Source: Streptomyces sp. CB02400 (GTDB taxonomy: Bacteria > Actinomycetota > Actinomycetes > Streptomycetales > Streptomycetaceae). From it: a stretch of DNA of 64,000 nt. Positions 7,667 to 17,009 of the stretch are shown here, one piece after another (within the stretch, counting starts at the first letter, position 1; each line of letters begins with the position of its first letter). Location of the stretch: assembly GCF_001905725.1 (NCBI RefSeq), contig NZ_LIWB01000021.1:1-64000 (forward strand), written 5' to 3'. The notes below the pieces were generated by a model. That model was not told where the DNA came from. It worked only from the letters and a program-made list of their open reading frames with translations, and ran no database searches. The position numbers and the translations under genes were made by a program.

Positions 7667-9888
7667 TTGTCGGCGTCGTCCTTCTTGTCGTTGTCGGAGG
7701 CGCCCTCTTCACCCTCGATCACGGGGATCAGGGAGAGCTTGCCGCGGGAGTCGATCTCGGCGATCTCGACCTGGACCTTCTGGCCCACACCGAGGACGTC
7801 CTCGACGTTCTCCACGCGCTTGCCGCCGGCCAGCTTGCGGATCTGCGAGATGTGCAGCAGACCGTCCTTGCCGGGCAGCAGGGAGACGAAGGCGCCGAAC
7901 GTCGTCGTCTTCACGACCGTACCCAGGTAGCGCTCGCCGACCTCGGGCATCGTCGGGTTGGCGATGCCGTTGATGGTCGTACGGGCGGCCTCGGCGGAGG
8001 GGCCGTCGGCGGCGCCGATGTAGATGGTGCCGTCGTCCTCGATGGTGATCTCGGCGCCGGTGTCCTCCTGGATCTGGTTGATCATCTTGCCCTTGGGGCC
8101 GATGACCTCGCCGATCTTGTCGACCGGGATCTTCACGGTGATGATCCGCGGCGCGTTCGGGGACATCTCGTCCGGCGTGTCGATCGCTTCCATCATCACG
8201 TCGAGGATGTGGAGGCGGGCGTCACGGGCCTGCTTGAGGGCCGCGGCCAGGACGGAGGCCGGGATGCCGTCCAGCTTGGTGTCGAGCTGGAGGGCGGTCA
8301 CGAACTCCTTGGTGCCGGCGACCTTGAAGTCCATGTCGCCGAAGGCGTCCTCCGCACCGAGGATGTCGGTGAGGGTGACGTAGTGCGTCTCGCCCTCGAT
8401 CTCCTGGGAGATCAGGCCCATGGCGATACCGGCGACCGGGGCCTTCAGCGGCACACCGGCGTTCAGCAGCGACATGGTGGAGGCGCAGACCGAGCCCATG
8501 GACGTCGAGCCGTTGGAGCCGAGGGCCTCGGACACCTGGCGGATCGCGTAGGGGAACTCCTCGCGCGTCGGCAGCACCGGCACGAGCGCGCGCTCGGCGA
8601 GGGCGCCGTGGCCGATCTCGCGGCGCTTGGGGGAGCCGACGCGGCCGGTCTCACCGGTGGAGTACGGCGGGAAGTTGTAGTTGTGCATGTAGCGCTTGCG
8701 GGTCACCGGGGAGAGGGTGTCCAGCTGCTGCTCCATACGGAGCATGTTGAGGGTGGTGACACCCAGGATCTGGGTCTCGCCACGCTCGAACAGCGCCGAG
8801 CCGTGCACGCGCGGGATGGCCTCGACCTCGGCGGCCAGGGTGCGGATGTCGGTGACACCGCGGCCGTCGATGCGCTTCTTCTCCTTGATGACGCGCTCAC
8901 GGACCAGGGACTTGGTCAGCGAGCGGTACGCGGCGGAGATCTCCTTCTCGCGGCCCTCGAACTCCGGCAGGAGCTTCTCGGCGGCGAGCGCCTTGACGCG
9001 GTCCAGCTCGGCCTCGCGCTCCTGCTTGCCGGCGATGGTCAGCGCGGAGGCCAGCTCCGGCTTGACGGCGCCGGTGAGCGCCTCGAGGACGTCGTCCTGG
9101 TAGTCCAGGAAGATCGGGAACTCGCCGGTCGGCTTGGCGGCCTTGGCGGCGAGGTCGGCCTGGGCCCGGCAGAGCACCTTGATGAAGGGCTTCGCGGCCT
9201 CCAGACCAGCGGCGACGACCTCCTCGGTCGGCGCCTCGGCGCCGCCCTCGACCAGCTTGATGGTCTTCTCGGTGGCCTCGGCCTCGACCATCATGATCGC
9301 GACGTCGCCGTCCTCCAGGGTGCGGCCCGCGACGACCATGTCGAAGACGGCGTCCTCGAGCTCGGAGTGCGTCGGGAACGCCACCCACTGGCCGTTGATC
9401 AGCGCGACGCGGACGCCGCCGATCGGGCCGGAGAAGGGCAGACCGGCCAGCTGCGTGGACGCGGAGGCGGCGTTGATCGCCACGACGTCGTACAGGTGGT
9501 CGGGGTTGAGCGCCATGATCGTGGCGACGACCTGGATCTCGTTGCGCAGGCCCTTCTTGAAGGACGGGCGCAGCGGGCGGTCGATGAGGCGGCAGGTGAG
9601 GATGGCGTCCTCGGAGGGCCGGCCCTCGCGGCGGAAGAAGGAACCGGGGATGCGGCCCGCGGCGTACATCCGCTCCTCGACGTCCACCGTGAGGGGGAAG
9701 AAGTCGAGCTGGTCCTTGGGGTTCTTGGAGGCGGTGGTGGCCGACAGCACCATGGTGTCGTCGTCCAGGTAGGCCACGGCGGAGCCGGCGGCCTGGCGGG
9801 CCAGGCGGCCCGTCTCGAAGCGGATGGTGCGGGTGCCGAAGGAGCCGTTGTCGATGACGGCCTCGGCGTAGTGGGTCTCGTTCTCCAC
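7663..9888 (-). CDS. pnp: Polyribonucleotide nucleotidyltransferase (PNPase)
   Basis: PNPase is a phosphorolytic 3'-5' exoribonuclease and, in Streptomyces, the main poly(A)-like tail polymerase. The 741 residues contain two RNase PH-type domains separated by a helical linker, a KH domain (IPVDKIGEVIGPKGKMINQ) and an S1 domain (VGERYLGTVVKTTTFGAF). The tail is acidic. I chose GTG 9888, giving VENETHYAEAV, because GGAG lies about 10 nt upstream. The ATG at 10098 would add 70 Arg-rich residues encoded by the folded leader. The gene follows rpsO and a terminator hairpin and is translationally coupled to the M16 peptidase gene. Confidence 0.97.
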   Translation of the reverse strand: MENETHYAEAVIDNGSFGTRTIRFETGRLARQAAGSAVAYLDDDTMVLSATTASKNPKDQLDFFPLTVDVEERMYAAGRIPGSFFRREGRPSEDAILTCRLIDRPLRPSFKKGLRNEIQVVATIMALNPDHLYDVVAINAASASTQLAGLPFSGPIGGVRVALINGQWVAFPTHSELEDAVFDMVVAGRTLEDGDVAIMMVEAEATEKTIKLVEGGAEAPTEEVVAAGLEAAKPFIKVLCRAQADLAAKAAKPTGEFPIFLDYQDDVLEALTGAVKPELASALTIAGKQEREAELDRVKALAAEKLLPEFEGREKEISAAYRSLTKSLVRERVIKEKKRIDGRGVTDIRTLAAEVEAIPRVHGSALFERGETQILGVTTLNMLRMEQQLDTLSPVTRKRYMHNYNFPPYSTGETGRVGSPKRREIGHGALAERALVPVLPTREEFPYAIRQVSEALGSNGSTSMGSVCASTMSLLNAGVPLKAPVAGIAMGLISQEIEGETHYVTLTDILGAEDAFGDMDFKVAGTKEFVTALQLDTKLDGIPASVLAAALKQARDARLHILDVMMEAIDTPDEMSPNAPRIITVKIPVDKIGEVIGPKGKMINQIQEDTGAEITIEDDGTIYIGAADGPSAEAARTTINGIANPTMPEVGERYLGTVVKTTTFGAFVSLLPGKDGLLHISQIRKLAGGKRVENVEDVLGVGQKVQVEIAEIDSRGKLSLIPVIEGEEGASDNDKKDDADK

Positions 9889-9954
9889 TAGCGTTTTCTC
9901 CGTTACTTTGTCGTCTTTACGTCCCGCCTCGCCCGTGTGGCGGAGGGGACGGGG

Positions 9955-10040
9955 GCGGAGAAGCGCTCCGCTGGTGCGGGCCGGTCTTCGATCGAAGCTC
10001 CCGGGGTTCACTCTCCCGGGGGCCACTACCGAGGACCGGC
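9955..10040 (-). promoter_or_regulatory. Folded leader of pnp (RNase III-type hairpin candidates)
   Basis: The rpsO-pnp spacer holds several inverted repeats: GCGGAG (9955-9960) with CTCCGC (9966-9971); a larger stem GCCGGTC (9980-9986) with GACCGGC (10034-10040); and inside it a 12-bp palindrome CTTCGATCGAAG (9986-9997) plus paired CCCGGG blocks. In S. coelicolor the corresponding spacer is known to be cut by RNase III, which controls pnp. That this copy works the same way is inference. Confidence 0.55.
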
Positions 10041-10134
10041 GGCGGCGAGGTGCGCTTCTCCTCGTGCGTCGTTCGTACCTATTGCGTTGTGCTACCACAC
10101 TACAAAGGTGCGGTGACAGTCCGCACGTACAGCA

Positions 10135-10171
10135 AAGGGAGCGGTCCCCTTTCCCCGGGAACCGCTCCCTT
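10135..10171 (-). terminator. rpsO terminator/attenuator
   Basis: An 11-bp stem (AAGGGAGCGGT at 10135-10145 with 10161-10171) and a 15-nt loop lie 10 nt past the rpsO stop. On the minus strand it is followed by TTTGCT. Read-through would carry transcription into pnp. Confidence 0.75.
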
Positions 10172-10180
10172 CACGACGTC

Positions 10181-10468
10181 TTACTTGGCGCCCGCCGCAC
10201 CGCGGCGGATGCCCAGGCGGTCGACCAGCGCACGGAAGCGCTGGATGTCCTTCTTGGCGAGGTACTGCAGCAGCCGGCGGCGCTGACCGACCAGGATGAG
10301 CAGACCACGGCGGGAGTGGTGGTCGTGCTTGTGGGTCTTGAGGTGCTCCGTCAGGTCGGAGATCCGACGGGAGAGCAGAGCGACCTGGACCTCGGGGGAG
10401 CCGGTGTCACCCTCCTTGGTACCGAACTCGGAGATGATCTGCTTCTTCACTGCGGCGTCGAGCGACAC
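10181..10468 (-). CDS. rpsO: 30S ribosomal protein S15
   Basis: S15 binds 16S rRNA early in assembly of the 30S subunit platform. The 95-residue sequence is a clean family match: GDTGSPEVQVALLSRRI, then LTEHLKTHKHDHHSRRGLL, then LVGQRRRLLQYL. The start is GTG (MSLDAAVKK) with GAGGAG 6 nt upstream. The order rpsO then pnp is the classical bacterial operon. Between them lie a terminator-like hairpin and a folded leader, so pnp output probably depends on read-through, processing, or its own promoter in the spacer. Confidence 0.97.
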   Translation of the reverse strand: MSLDAAVKKQIISEFGTKEGDTGSPEVQVALLSRRISDLTEHLKTHKHDHHSRRGLLILVGQRRRLLQYLAKKDIQRFRALVDRLGIRRGAAGAK

Positions 10469-10736
10469 GCGTACTCCTCATAGTCTGTGAGTGGCCACCG
10501 AGCGCCCCCGGTCTTCGTCTCGGGGGGTCTTCCATGACTCGGAAGGCGGGGATCCGCTGGGCGCGGCCTCCAGGGCGAGCTCGCTCCGGGGGTGCGTACA
10601 CAAACGGCCGTCACTCAGCGTACCAGGCTGTAGCGGGGGCCTTTCCCCCGGTCCGCCGAACCGGCCGGACGGGACGTCGCAGGCCACTAGGGTGAGCGCT
10701 CGGACAGTTCGTACGTCGGGAAGGGGTCGCTGCGGC

Positions 10737-11018
10737 ATGGCGGAGACGGCTGAGGAGATCAAGGCACGCAAGGAGCGGGAGAAGGACGAGCTCTACGCCC
10801 TCGACATCTCCGGCGTCGAGTGGCACGGCGCGCCGGGCACCGAGGAGCACGAGGAGCGGGTCGAGATCGCGTATCTGCCCGGCGGTGCCGTGGCCATGCG
10901 GTCCTCGCTCGACCCGGACACGGTGCTGCGGTACACGGAGGCGGAGTGGCGGGCCTTCGTGCTGGGGGCGCGGGACGGGGAGTTCGACCTGGAGCCGGCG
11001 GGTCCCGAGGCGGAGTGA
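10737..11018 (+). CDS. DUF397-like protein
   Basis: The 93-residue protein has a charged N-terminal helix (MAETAEEIKARKEREKDELY) and then a DUF397-like core: ISGVEWHGAPG, VEIAYLPGGAVAMRSSLDP, VLRYTEAEWRAFVLGARDGEFD. DUF397 proteins are abundant in Streptomyces and are often partners of helix-turn-helix regulators, but no such regulator gene is next to this one. The ATG at 10737 follows GAAGGGGTCG. It converges with eccD across a hairpin terminator. Its role is unknown. Confidence 0.85.
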   Translation: MAETAEEIKARKEREKDELYALDISGVEWHGAPGTEEHEERVEIAYLPGGAVAMRSSLDPDTVLRYTEAEWRAFVLGARDGEFDLEPAGPEAE

Positions 11019-11027
11019 CCGTCGTGC

Positions 11028-11070
11028 GCGTCCGGGAGGGTACACGAGCGTGTGGTGCCCTCCCGGGCGC
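11028..11070. terminator. Bidirectional terminator between the DUF397 gene and eccD
   Basis: The 16-nt arms 11028-11043 and 11055-11070 pair with only two or three G-U or mismatched positions. They lie between two convergent stop codons. Confidence 0.65.
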
Positions 11071-11076
11071 CGCGCG

Positions 11077-12591
11077 TCAACCGGTCATCGACCGCACCGA
11101 CTCGTACACGTCGAAGACGGCGAGTGCCAGCGGTACCAGCGTCAGCAGGACGAAGCCCTCGGCGATCTCCAGGAAGCGGCCCCAGAAGGGCGTGAGTCCG
11201 CTGCGCGAGGCCATCAGCCCGATGGCGGTGATCAGCGCGGCTGCCACCGCGATGGCGGCGACCAGCCAGACCGTGCGGATGTCGAGATCGGTGCGGTCCC
11301 CCGCCAGCGCGTCACGGACCAAGGCGTTCGGCGGGTTGAGCGCCAGTCCGAGGCCGAGCGCGACCAAGGATCCGAGACCGGCGACCAGGACGGTGGCGAC
11401 CTGCGCGGTGTAGCGGAACAGCTGTGCGCGCATCAGCAGGGCGATGCCGGTGGCCAGGGCCAGCAGCTGCGCCCAGAGACCGGCGGAGAAGCCGAGCACC
11501 AGGGCCGCGCCGACCGCGACCAGCGAACAACCGCCGACCAGGCCGACGAGGAGTTCGTGGCCGCGCCGGGCCTGGGCCTCGACCCGTCCGGCGTCCACCG
11601 GCTCATGCGGTTCGGGGTCGGCGGTGTACACGCTGCGCGGGGCGGTGTCCGGTGCCTCGAAGCCGACGGGCAGACGGGCGAAACGCATGGACATGCCCGG
11701 CAGGAAGGCCAGGGCGCCGATGGCGACGGGTGTGCACAGGGCGGCGATCTCGGCCGGGGTCCAGTTCCTCAGGAGCGCCACGAAAGTGATGGTCAGGGCG
11801 AGGCCCGAGGCGACCGAGAAGGCGACGAACGGGCCGTCGCCCCGCGGGGAGCACAGGGTGAGGATCACCGAGGCCACCAGCACCGCCGCACAGGCGAGCA
11901 GGAACTGGAGTTTCCCGATGCCCTGCCCTTCGGAGAGGGACAACAGGCCGGAGCCCGCCACGCCCACGTTCGGGAGCGCTCCGAGGCCCAGCGCGACGGC
12001 CGAGGCCCGGTCGTCGTAGACGCGGGCGCGGACACAGGCGAGAACGACGAGAAGCACTCCGGCGACGCCCGCGAGGATGCCGGGGAGGCTGTGCATGTCG
12101 TGCCGCGGGTCGGCGGTCCAGGCGACGAAGGCGAGCAGGGCGGGCAGCAAGCCGCCGCCGACGAGGCCCGCCGCTCGCGTGAGGTCGTCGCGCCACAGGG
12201 AGCGGTCCCGGGTCACTGCGGAGGCGACCGCTTCGGAGACGTCGTCGAAGACGGCCGGCGGCAGCGATTCGGAGAAGGGGCGGAGGGCGAGGAGCTCGCC
12301 GTCGAGAATGCGCTGCGCCGCGAAGGACCGGGAACTGTCGAGGACGGTGCCGTCGCGGCGGACGAGGTGGTAGCCGACCGGGGCGCCCTCGGCGGCGGTC
12401 TGCCGGGAGAGCCGGAGGATCTCGGGGTAGACGTCGGCGACGGGCACGTCGTCCGGGAGCGCCACGTCGATCCGGCTGTCGGGGGCGACGATCGTGACCC
12501 GGCAGAAGCCGAGCCCCGCCACCGTCCCGGAAGGAGTCCCCCGGCCCGGTCCGCCCGTGCCGGTGGCCGCCGTGGAGGCCGTCGTGCTCAC
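11077..12591 (-). CDS. eccD: Type VII secretion integral membrane protein EccD
   Basis: EccD forms the polytopic membrane vestibule of the ESX/T7SS complex. The 504-residue protein shows a ubiquitin-like YukD domain at about 28-107 (FCRVTIVAPDSRIDVALPDD, then GYHLVRRDGTVLDSSRSF), followed from about residue 145 by a long series of hydrophobic segments consistent with the family's eleven helices. I chose GTG 12591 because GAGGGGGAGCAG precedes it; the ATG at 12795 would add 68 low-complexity residues. It is divergent from eccC with 318 nt between them, which should hold both promoters. Confidence 0.92.
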   Translation of the reverse strand: MSTTASTAATGTGGPGRGTPSGTVAGLGFCRVTIVAPDSRIDVALPDDVPVADVYPEILRLSRQTAAEGAPVGYHLVRRDGTVLDSSRSFAAQRILDGELLALRPFSESLPPAVFDDVSEAVASAVTRDRSLWRDDLTRAAGLVGGGLLPALLAFVAWTADPRHDMHSLPGILAGVAGVLLVVLACVRARVYDDRASAVALGLGALPNVGVAGSGLLSLSEGQGIGKLQFLLACAAVLVASVILTLCSPRGDGPFVAFSVASGLALTITFVALLRNWTPAEIAALCTPVAIGALAFLPGMSMRFARLPVGFEAPDTAPRSVYTADPEPHEPVDAGRVEAQARRGHELLVGLVGGCSLVAVGAALVLGFSAGLWAQLLALATGIALLMRAQLFRYTAQVATVLVAGLGSLVALGLGLALNPPNALVRDALAGDRTDLDIRTVWLVAAIAVAAALITAIGLMASRSGLTPFWGRFLEIAEGFVLLTLVPLALAVFDVYESVRSMTG

Positions 12592-12909
12592 CTGCTGCTC
12601 CCCCTCAATACTGCTTCCGTGTCCGCGATGTGAAGACCCTGCGGCCTCCTCCTCCGAAACGTCCGTCACAGGACCTGCGGCAGGACGGCGGAGCAAGGCC
12701 ATCCGACCGGGACCGGCGCTCCGCATTGCGCCACATCGCGTGGAATGCCCCGTATCCGGCCGGGTCCGCGTGTGCTCACACGGGCCATCCGGCACCCTAC
12801 CGTCCGGCGGTACACGGTGCGATCAGTAGGATCACGCGGCGGCCCTCGTCCGCCTGACACGGGGTGGCGGACGGCAAACCCGGCGGGTCGGCAAGGGAAT
12901 TGGTGAGCA
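12592..12909. other. Divergent eccD/eccC intergenic region
   Basis: This 318-nt spacer lies between divergent eccD and eccC. A TAGGAT -10-like box at 12827-12832 faces eccC and a TAGGGT box at 12794-12799 (read on minus) faces eccD. Neither has a convincing TTGAC-type -35 at 17-18 nt. No coding region was recognised here. Confidence 0.35.
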
Positions 12910-15900
12910 GTGAGCCAGATCGTCGTGAAGCGCCCGCCGCGGGCACTGCCGCCGGGGGTGCCCGGGGGCGAGGTGGTGGTGCAGCCGCCGCCCGAACTGC
13001 CGCGGAACCAGCACGAAAGCGTGCTGATGCAGTTGCTGCCCACGCTCGGCATGGGCGGCTCGGTCGTCTTCTTCTTCACCAGCGGGCAGCCGTTCATGCG
13101 GATCATGGGCATGGTGATGATCGCGTCGACGATCGCCATGACGATCGCCATGGTGGTCCGCTTCCGCCGCGGTTCCCAGGGCCAGCTCGCCGATCTGCGC
13201 CGTGACTACCTGGGTTACCTGTCGCAGACCCGTCGGATCGTCCAGGAGACGGCGAAAACGCAGCGTGACGCCCAGTACTACCTCCACCCCTCTCCCGAGC
13301 AGTTGTGGGCGCTGGTCGCCGAGGGCAGCCGGGTGTGGGAACGGAGGCCGGGCGACGAGGACTTCGCCCAGGTGCGCATCGGCCTCGGCCCGCAGCCCCT
13401 GGCCACCCCTCTGGTCGCCCCTGAGACGGGCCCGGTCGATCAGCTGGAGCCGCTCACGGCGGGCGCGATGCAGCGGTTCGTCTCGGTCCACAGCACCCTG
13501 GACGATCTGCCCATGGCGGTCTCCCTGCGCGCCTTCTACCACGTCACGCTCGGCGGTGAACCGGAGTCCGTACGGTCCTCCGTGCGGGCGCTGACGGGTT
13601 CGCTCGCCTCTCTGCACTCCCCCGAGGACCTGATCGTCGCGGTCGTGGCGGGCCGGGAGGAGCTGGCGCACTGGGAGTGGGCCAAGTGGCTGCCGCACGT
13701 ACAGTTGTCCGGCGTCGCGGACGGTGCCGGCTCCCGCCGGCTGATCGGCGGTGATCCCCGTGAGGTGGAGGACCTACTGGCCCCGCGGCTGACCGGACGT
13801 CCCCGCTTCCACCCGAACGCCGCGCCCGAGCCGGACGTCCCGCACCTCGTCGTCGTCCTCGACGGCGTGTCCTTGCCGCCGGACTCCATGCTGGCGAGTC
13901 CCGAGGGCCTGCAGGGCGTGACGGTCGTCGAGGTCGTCGAGGGGGAGACGGCCGGTCTCCGCGGCGACCTCGCCGTCGTCGTGGGACCGCGTTCGCTGCG
14001 TCTGGAGTCGGCGCACGGCGCCGTCTACGAAGGGACGCCCGACGTCCTGTCGTACGAGTCCGCGGAGGCGCTGGCCCGCCAGCTGGCGCCGCTGCGGATG
14101 GCCTCGGGCGGAGACGACGACGAACCGTTGCTGGCGAACCTGGAGTTCACGGATCTGCTGAACCTGGGCGACGCCGCCTCCGTCGACACCCGGCGCACCT
14201 GGCGGCCTCGGTCGCAGGCGGAACGGCTGCGGGTGCCGATCGGGGTCGGTGAGGACGGCCGGCCGGTGATGCTCGACATCAAGGAGGCGGCCCAGGAGGG
14301 CATGGGCCCGCACGGCCTGTGCGTCGGTGCCACCGGGTCCGGCAAGTCGGAGCTGCTGCGCACCCTGGTGCTGGGCCTCGCGGTCACCCACTCCTCCGAG
14401 ACCCTGAACTTCGTCCTGGCGGACTTCAAGGGCGGCGCCACCTTCGCGGGTATGGCGCAGATGCCGCACGTTGCGGCGGTCATCACCAACCTGGCGGACG
14501 ACCTGACTCTCGTCGACCGCATGGGCGACTCCATCCGCGGGGAACTCAACCGCCGTCAGGAGATGCTGCGCGACGCGGGCAACTACGCCAACATCCACGA
14601 CTACGAGAAGGCACGCGCGGCGGGTGCACCGCTCCAGCCCATCCCCTCCCTGCTGCTGGTCATCGACGAGTTCAGCGAACTGCTGACGGCGAAGCCCGAC
14701 TTCATCGACATGTTCGTGCAGATCGGCCGGATCGGCCGGTCGCTGGGCGTGCACCTCCTGCTGGCCTCGCAGCGGCTGGAGGAGGGACGGCTGCGCGGCC
14801 TGGAGACCTACCTGTCGTACCGCATCGGCCTGCGCACTTTCTCCGCCGCCGAGTCGCGGGCGGCGCTGGGCGTGCCGGACGCGTACGAGCTGCCGAACGT
14901 GCCGGGTTCGGGGTTCCTCAAGTTCGGCACGGACGAGATGGTGCGGTTCAAGGCGGCGTACGTGTCGGGCGTCTACCGTTCCGGAGGGCGGCGGGACACG
15001 TCCGTGGGCGGCCCGCTGCCGGTGGACCGGCGGCCGGTGCTGTTCACGGCGGCGGAGGTGCCGGTGCGGTACGTGCCGGTGCCCCGCCAGGGCACGAGCC
15101 CGGCCGGCGGCCCCGACGAGGTGGACGACGCGCTGGCGGACACCGTGCTCGACGTCGTCGTACGCCGGCTGGAGGCCCAGGGTCCGGCGGCCCACCAGGT
15201 GTGGCTGCCCCCGCTGGACAGTCCGCCGTCGCTGGACGGGCTGCTGCCGGGCCTCACCGCCGTCGAGGGCCGGGGCCTCACCCAGCCCGGCTACGAGGGT
15301 GCCGGACGGCTGGTGGTTCCGGTCGGCCTCGTCGACAAACCGTACGAGCAGCGTCGTGACCCGCTGTGGGTGGACTTCTCGGGCGCGGCGGGGCACATGC
15401 AGATCCTCGGCGGTCCGCAGTCCGGCAAGTCGACGCTGCTGCGTTCGCTGATCTGCTCCTTCGCGCTCACTCACACACCGCACGAAGTGCAGTTCTACGG
15501 GCTGGACTTCGGTGGTGGCGGCATGGCGGCGGTGGCCGGGCTGCCGCATGTCGGCGGCATCGCCTCCCGGCTGGATCCGGAGAAGGTGCGGCGCACGGTG
15601 GCGGAGGTCTACGGTGTCCTGACCCGCCGCGAGGAGTACTTCCGGGCGTCGGGCATCTCCTCCATCGCCGAGTTCCGGACCCGGCGTGCCCGTGGCGACA
15701 TCTCGGTCACCGACCAGCCGTGGGGCGACGTCTTCCTGGTCATCGACGGCTGGGCCAACTTCCGTGCCGACTACGAGGCCCTCGACCAGGTGGTCACCGA
15801 CATCGCCGCCCGCGGCCTCGGCTACGGCATCCACCTGGTCCTCTCGGCCTCCCGTTCGATGGAGGTACGGTCCGCGCTCAAGGACAACCTGCTGAACCGG

Positions 15901-16887
15901 CTGGAGCTGCGGCTGGGTGACACCATGGACTCCGAGCTGGACCGGAAGGTGGCCGCGAACGTCCCCACCGGTGTGCCCGGCCGCGGTCTGTCGCCGCAGA
16001 AGCTGCACTTCATGGCGGCGGTGCCGCGCATCGACGGCCTGACCTCCGACACCGACCTGGCGGACGCCACCTCCGCGCTGGCGGCCGAGGTGTCCCGGCA
16101 CTGGCAGTCACCGGGTGCCCCCGAGGTACGTCTGCTGCCGCGCGAGTTCCCGGCGGAGCAGCTGCCTGCGGGTGACCGTTTCCCGCGGCGCGGTGTCGCC
16201 TTCGCGCTCGACGAGAACAACCTCGAGCCTGTTTTCGTCGACTTCGACCAGGATCCGTTCTTCCTGGTCTTCGGTGAGAGCGAGTCCGGCAAGTCGAACC
16301 TGCTGCGTCTGCTGATCAAGCAGCTGACCGCGCGTTACCCGGGCGACGAGTGCAAGCTGTTCGTCGTGGACAACCGGCGCTCCCTGCTGGGTGTCACCCC
16401 GGACACCCACCTCGCCGAGTACATCCCGATGTCCAACGACATGGACCACCACATGGCGGCCCTGGCCGACCTGATGAAGCGGCGCACTCCCACCGCCGAC
16501 GTGACCGCCCAGCAGCTGCGGGACCGGAGCTGGTGGCGGGGCCCGACGGTGTACGTGGTCATCGACGACTACGACCTCGTCGCCACGTCGAGCGGCAACC
16601 CGCTGAGCGGCCTGACCGAGTTGCTGCCGTTCGCCCGGGACGTGGGCGTGCGCTTCGTCATCGCGCGCTCCACGGCGGGCGCGAGCCGCGCCTCGTACGA
16701 GTCGTTCATGCAGCGCATCAAGGAACTGGGCGCCCAGGGCGTCGTCCTGGCGGGCGACCCGACCGAGGGGGACGTCCTGGGCGGGGTCCGGCCGCGGCCG
16801 ATGCCTCCGGGGCGGGGCGTGTTCGTCTCCCGGCGACGGGGGCGGCCGTTGGTCCAGACGGGACTCTTGGCGGAGGAGGAACTGTGA
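12910..16887 (+). CDS. eccC: Type VII secretion ATPase EccC (fused Ca+Cb)
   Basis: EccC is the FtsK/SpoIIIE-type motor that recognises and drives substrates through the T7SS. The 1325-residue form is the fused type. It has two membrane helices at about 40-75 and three P-loop domains: GATGSGKS at 473-480, GGPQSGKS at 834-841 and GESESGKS at 1122-1129. The first Walker B is intact (VIDEF, Asp586-Glu587). The second (VIDGW, 945-948) and third (VIDDY, 1218-1221) lack the catalytic Glu, which agrees with EccC studies where the first domain does the key hydrolysis and the others bind nucleotide and signal peptides. The start is GTG. Its stop overlaps a possible GTG for the next frame. Confidence 0.96.
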   Translation: MSQIVVKRPPRALPPGVPGGEVVVQPPPELPRNQHESVLMQLLPTLGMGGSVVFFFTSGQPFMRIMGMVMIASTIAMTIAMVVRFRRGSQGQLADLRRDYLGYLSQTRRIVQETAKTQRDAQYYLHPSPEQLWALVAEGSRVWERRPGDEDFAQVRIGLGPQPLATPLVAPETGPVDQLEPLTAGAMQRFVSVHSTLDDLPMAVSLRAFYHVTLGGEPESVRSSVRALTGSLASLHSPEDLIVAVVAGREELAHWEWAKWLPHVQLSGVADGAGSRRLIGGDPREVEDLLAPRLTGRPRFHPNAAPEPDVPHLVVVLDGVSLPPDSMLASPEGLQGVTVVEVVEGETAGLRGDLAVVVGPRSLRLESAHGAVYEGTPDVLSYESAEALARQLAPLRMASGGDDDEPLLANLEFTDLLNLGDAASVDTRRTWRPRSQAERLRVPIGVGEDGRPVMLDIKEAAQEGMGPHGLCVGATGSGKSELLRTLVLGLAVTHSSETLNFVLADFKGGATFAGMAQMPHVAAVITNLADDLTLVDRMGDSIRGELNRRQEMLRDAGNYANIHDYEKARAAGAPLQPIPSLLLVIDEFSELLTAKPDFIDMFVQIGRIGRSLGVHLLLASQRLEEGRLRGLETYLSYRIGLRTFSAAESRAALGVPDAYELPNVPGSGFLKFGTDEMVRFKAAYVSGVYRSGGRRDTSVGGPLPVDRRPVLFTAAEVPVRYVPVPRQGTSPAGGPDEVDDALADTVLDVVVRRLEAQGPAAHQVWLPPLDSPPSLDGLLPGLTAVEGRGLTQPGYEGAGRLVVPVGLVDKPYEQRRDPLWVDFSGAAGHMQILGGPQSGKSTLLRSLICSFALTHTPHEVQFYGLDFGGGGMAAVAGLPHVGGIASRLDPEKVRRTVAEVYGVLTRREEYFRASGISSIAEFRTRRARGDISVTDQPWGDVFLVIDGWANFRADYEALDQVVTDIAARGLGYGIHLVLSASRSMEVRSALKDNLLNRLELRLGDTMDSELDRKVAANVPTGVPGRGLSPQKLHFMAAVPRIDGLTSDTDLADATSALAAEVSRHWQSPGAPEVRLLPREFPAEQLPAGDRFPRRGVAFALDENNLEPVFVDFDQDPFFLVFGESESGKSNLLRLLIKQLTARYPGDECKLFVVDNRRSLLGVTPDTHLAEYIPMSNDMDHHMAALADLMKRRTPTADVTAQQLRDRSWWRGPTVYVVIDDYDLVATSSGNPLSGLTELLPFARDVGVRFVIARSTAGASRASYESFMQRIKELGAQGVVLAGDPTEGDVLGGVRPRPMPPGRGVFVSRRRGRPLVQTGLLAEEEL

Positions 16888-17009
16888 CGGCCGGGGACGG
16901 TACGCGTACGGGGCCGAAGGACGGTACGACGTTCGCCGTCCGGGCCCTCCGTCACGGGAGAGGCCACAGTGACGACCAGGCCCGACGACTCAAGGAAGTG
17001 TTTCCGCCG

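Noticed and set aside
9889..10098. N-terminal extension of PNPase from ATG 10098
   Set aside because: The 70 extra residues are encoded by the hairpin leader, are Arg-rich and unlike PNPase; GTG 9888 has a proper ribosome site and the family N-terminus.
13774..16101. 775-codon open frame on the minus strand opposite eccC
   Set aside because: It is the GC-rich shadow of eccC: composition is Arg/Gly/His/Val heavy with no domain, while the plus strand has a complete EccC with all motifs.
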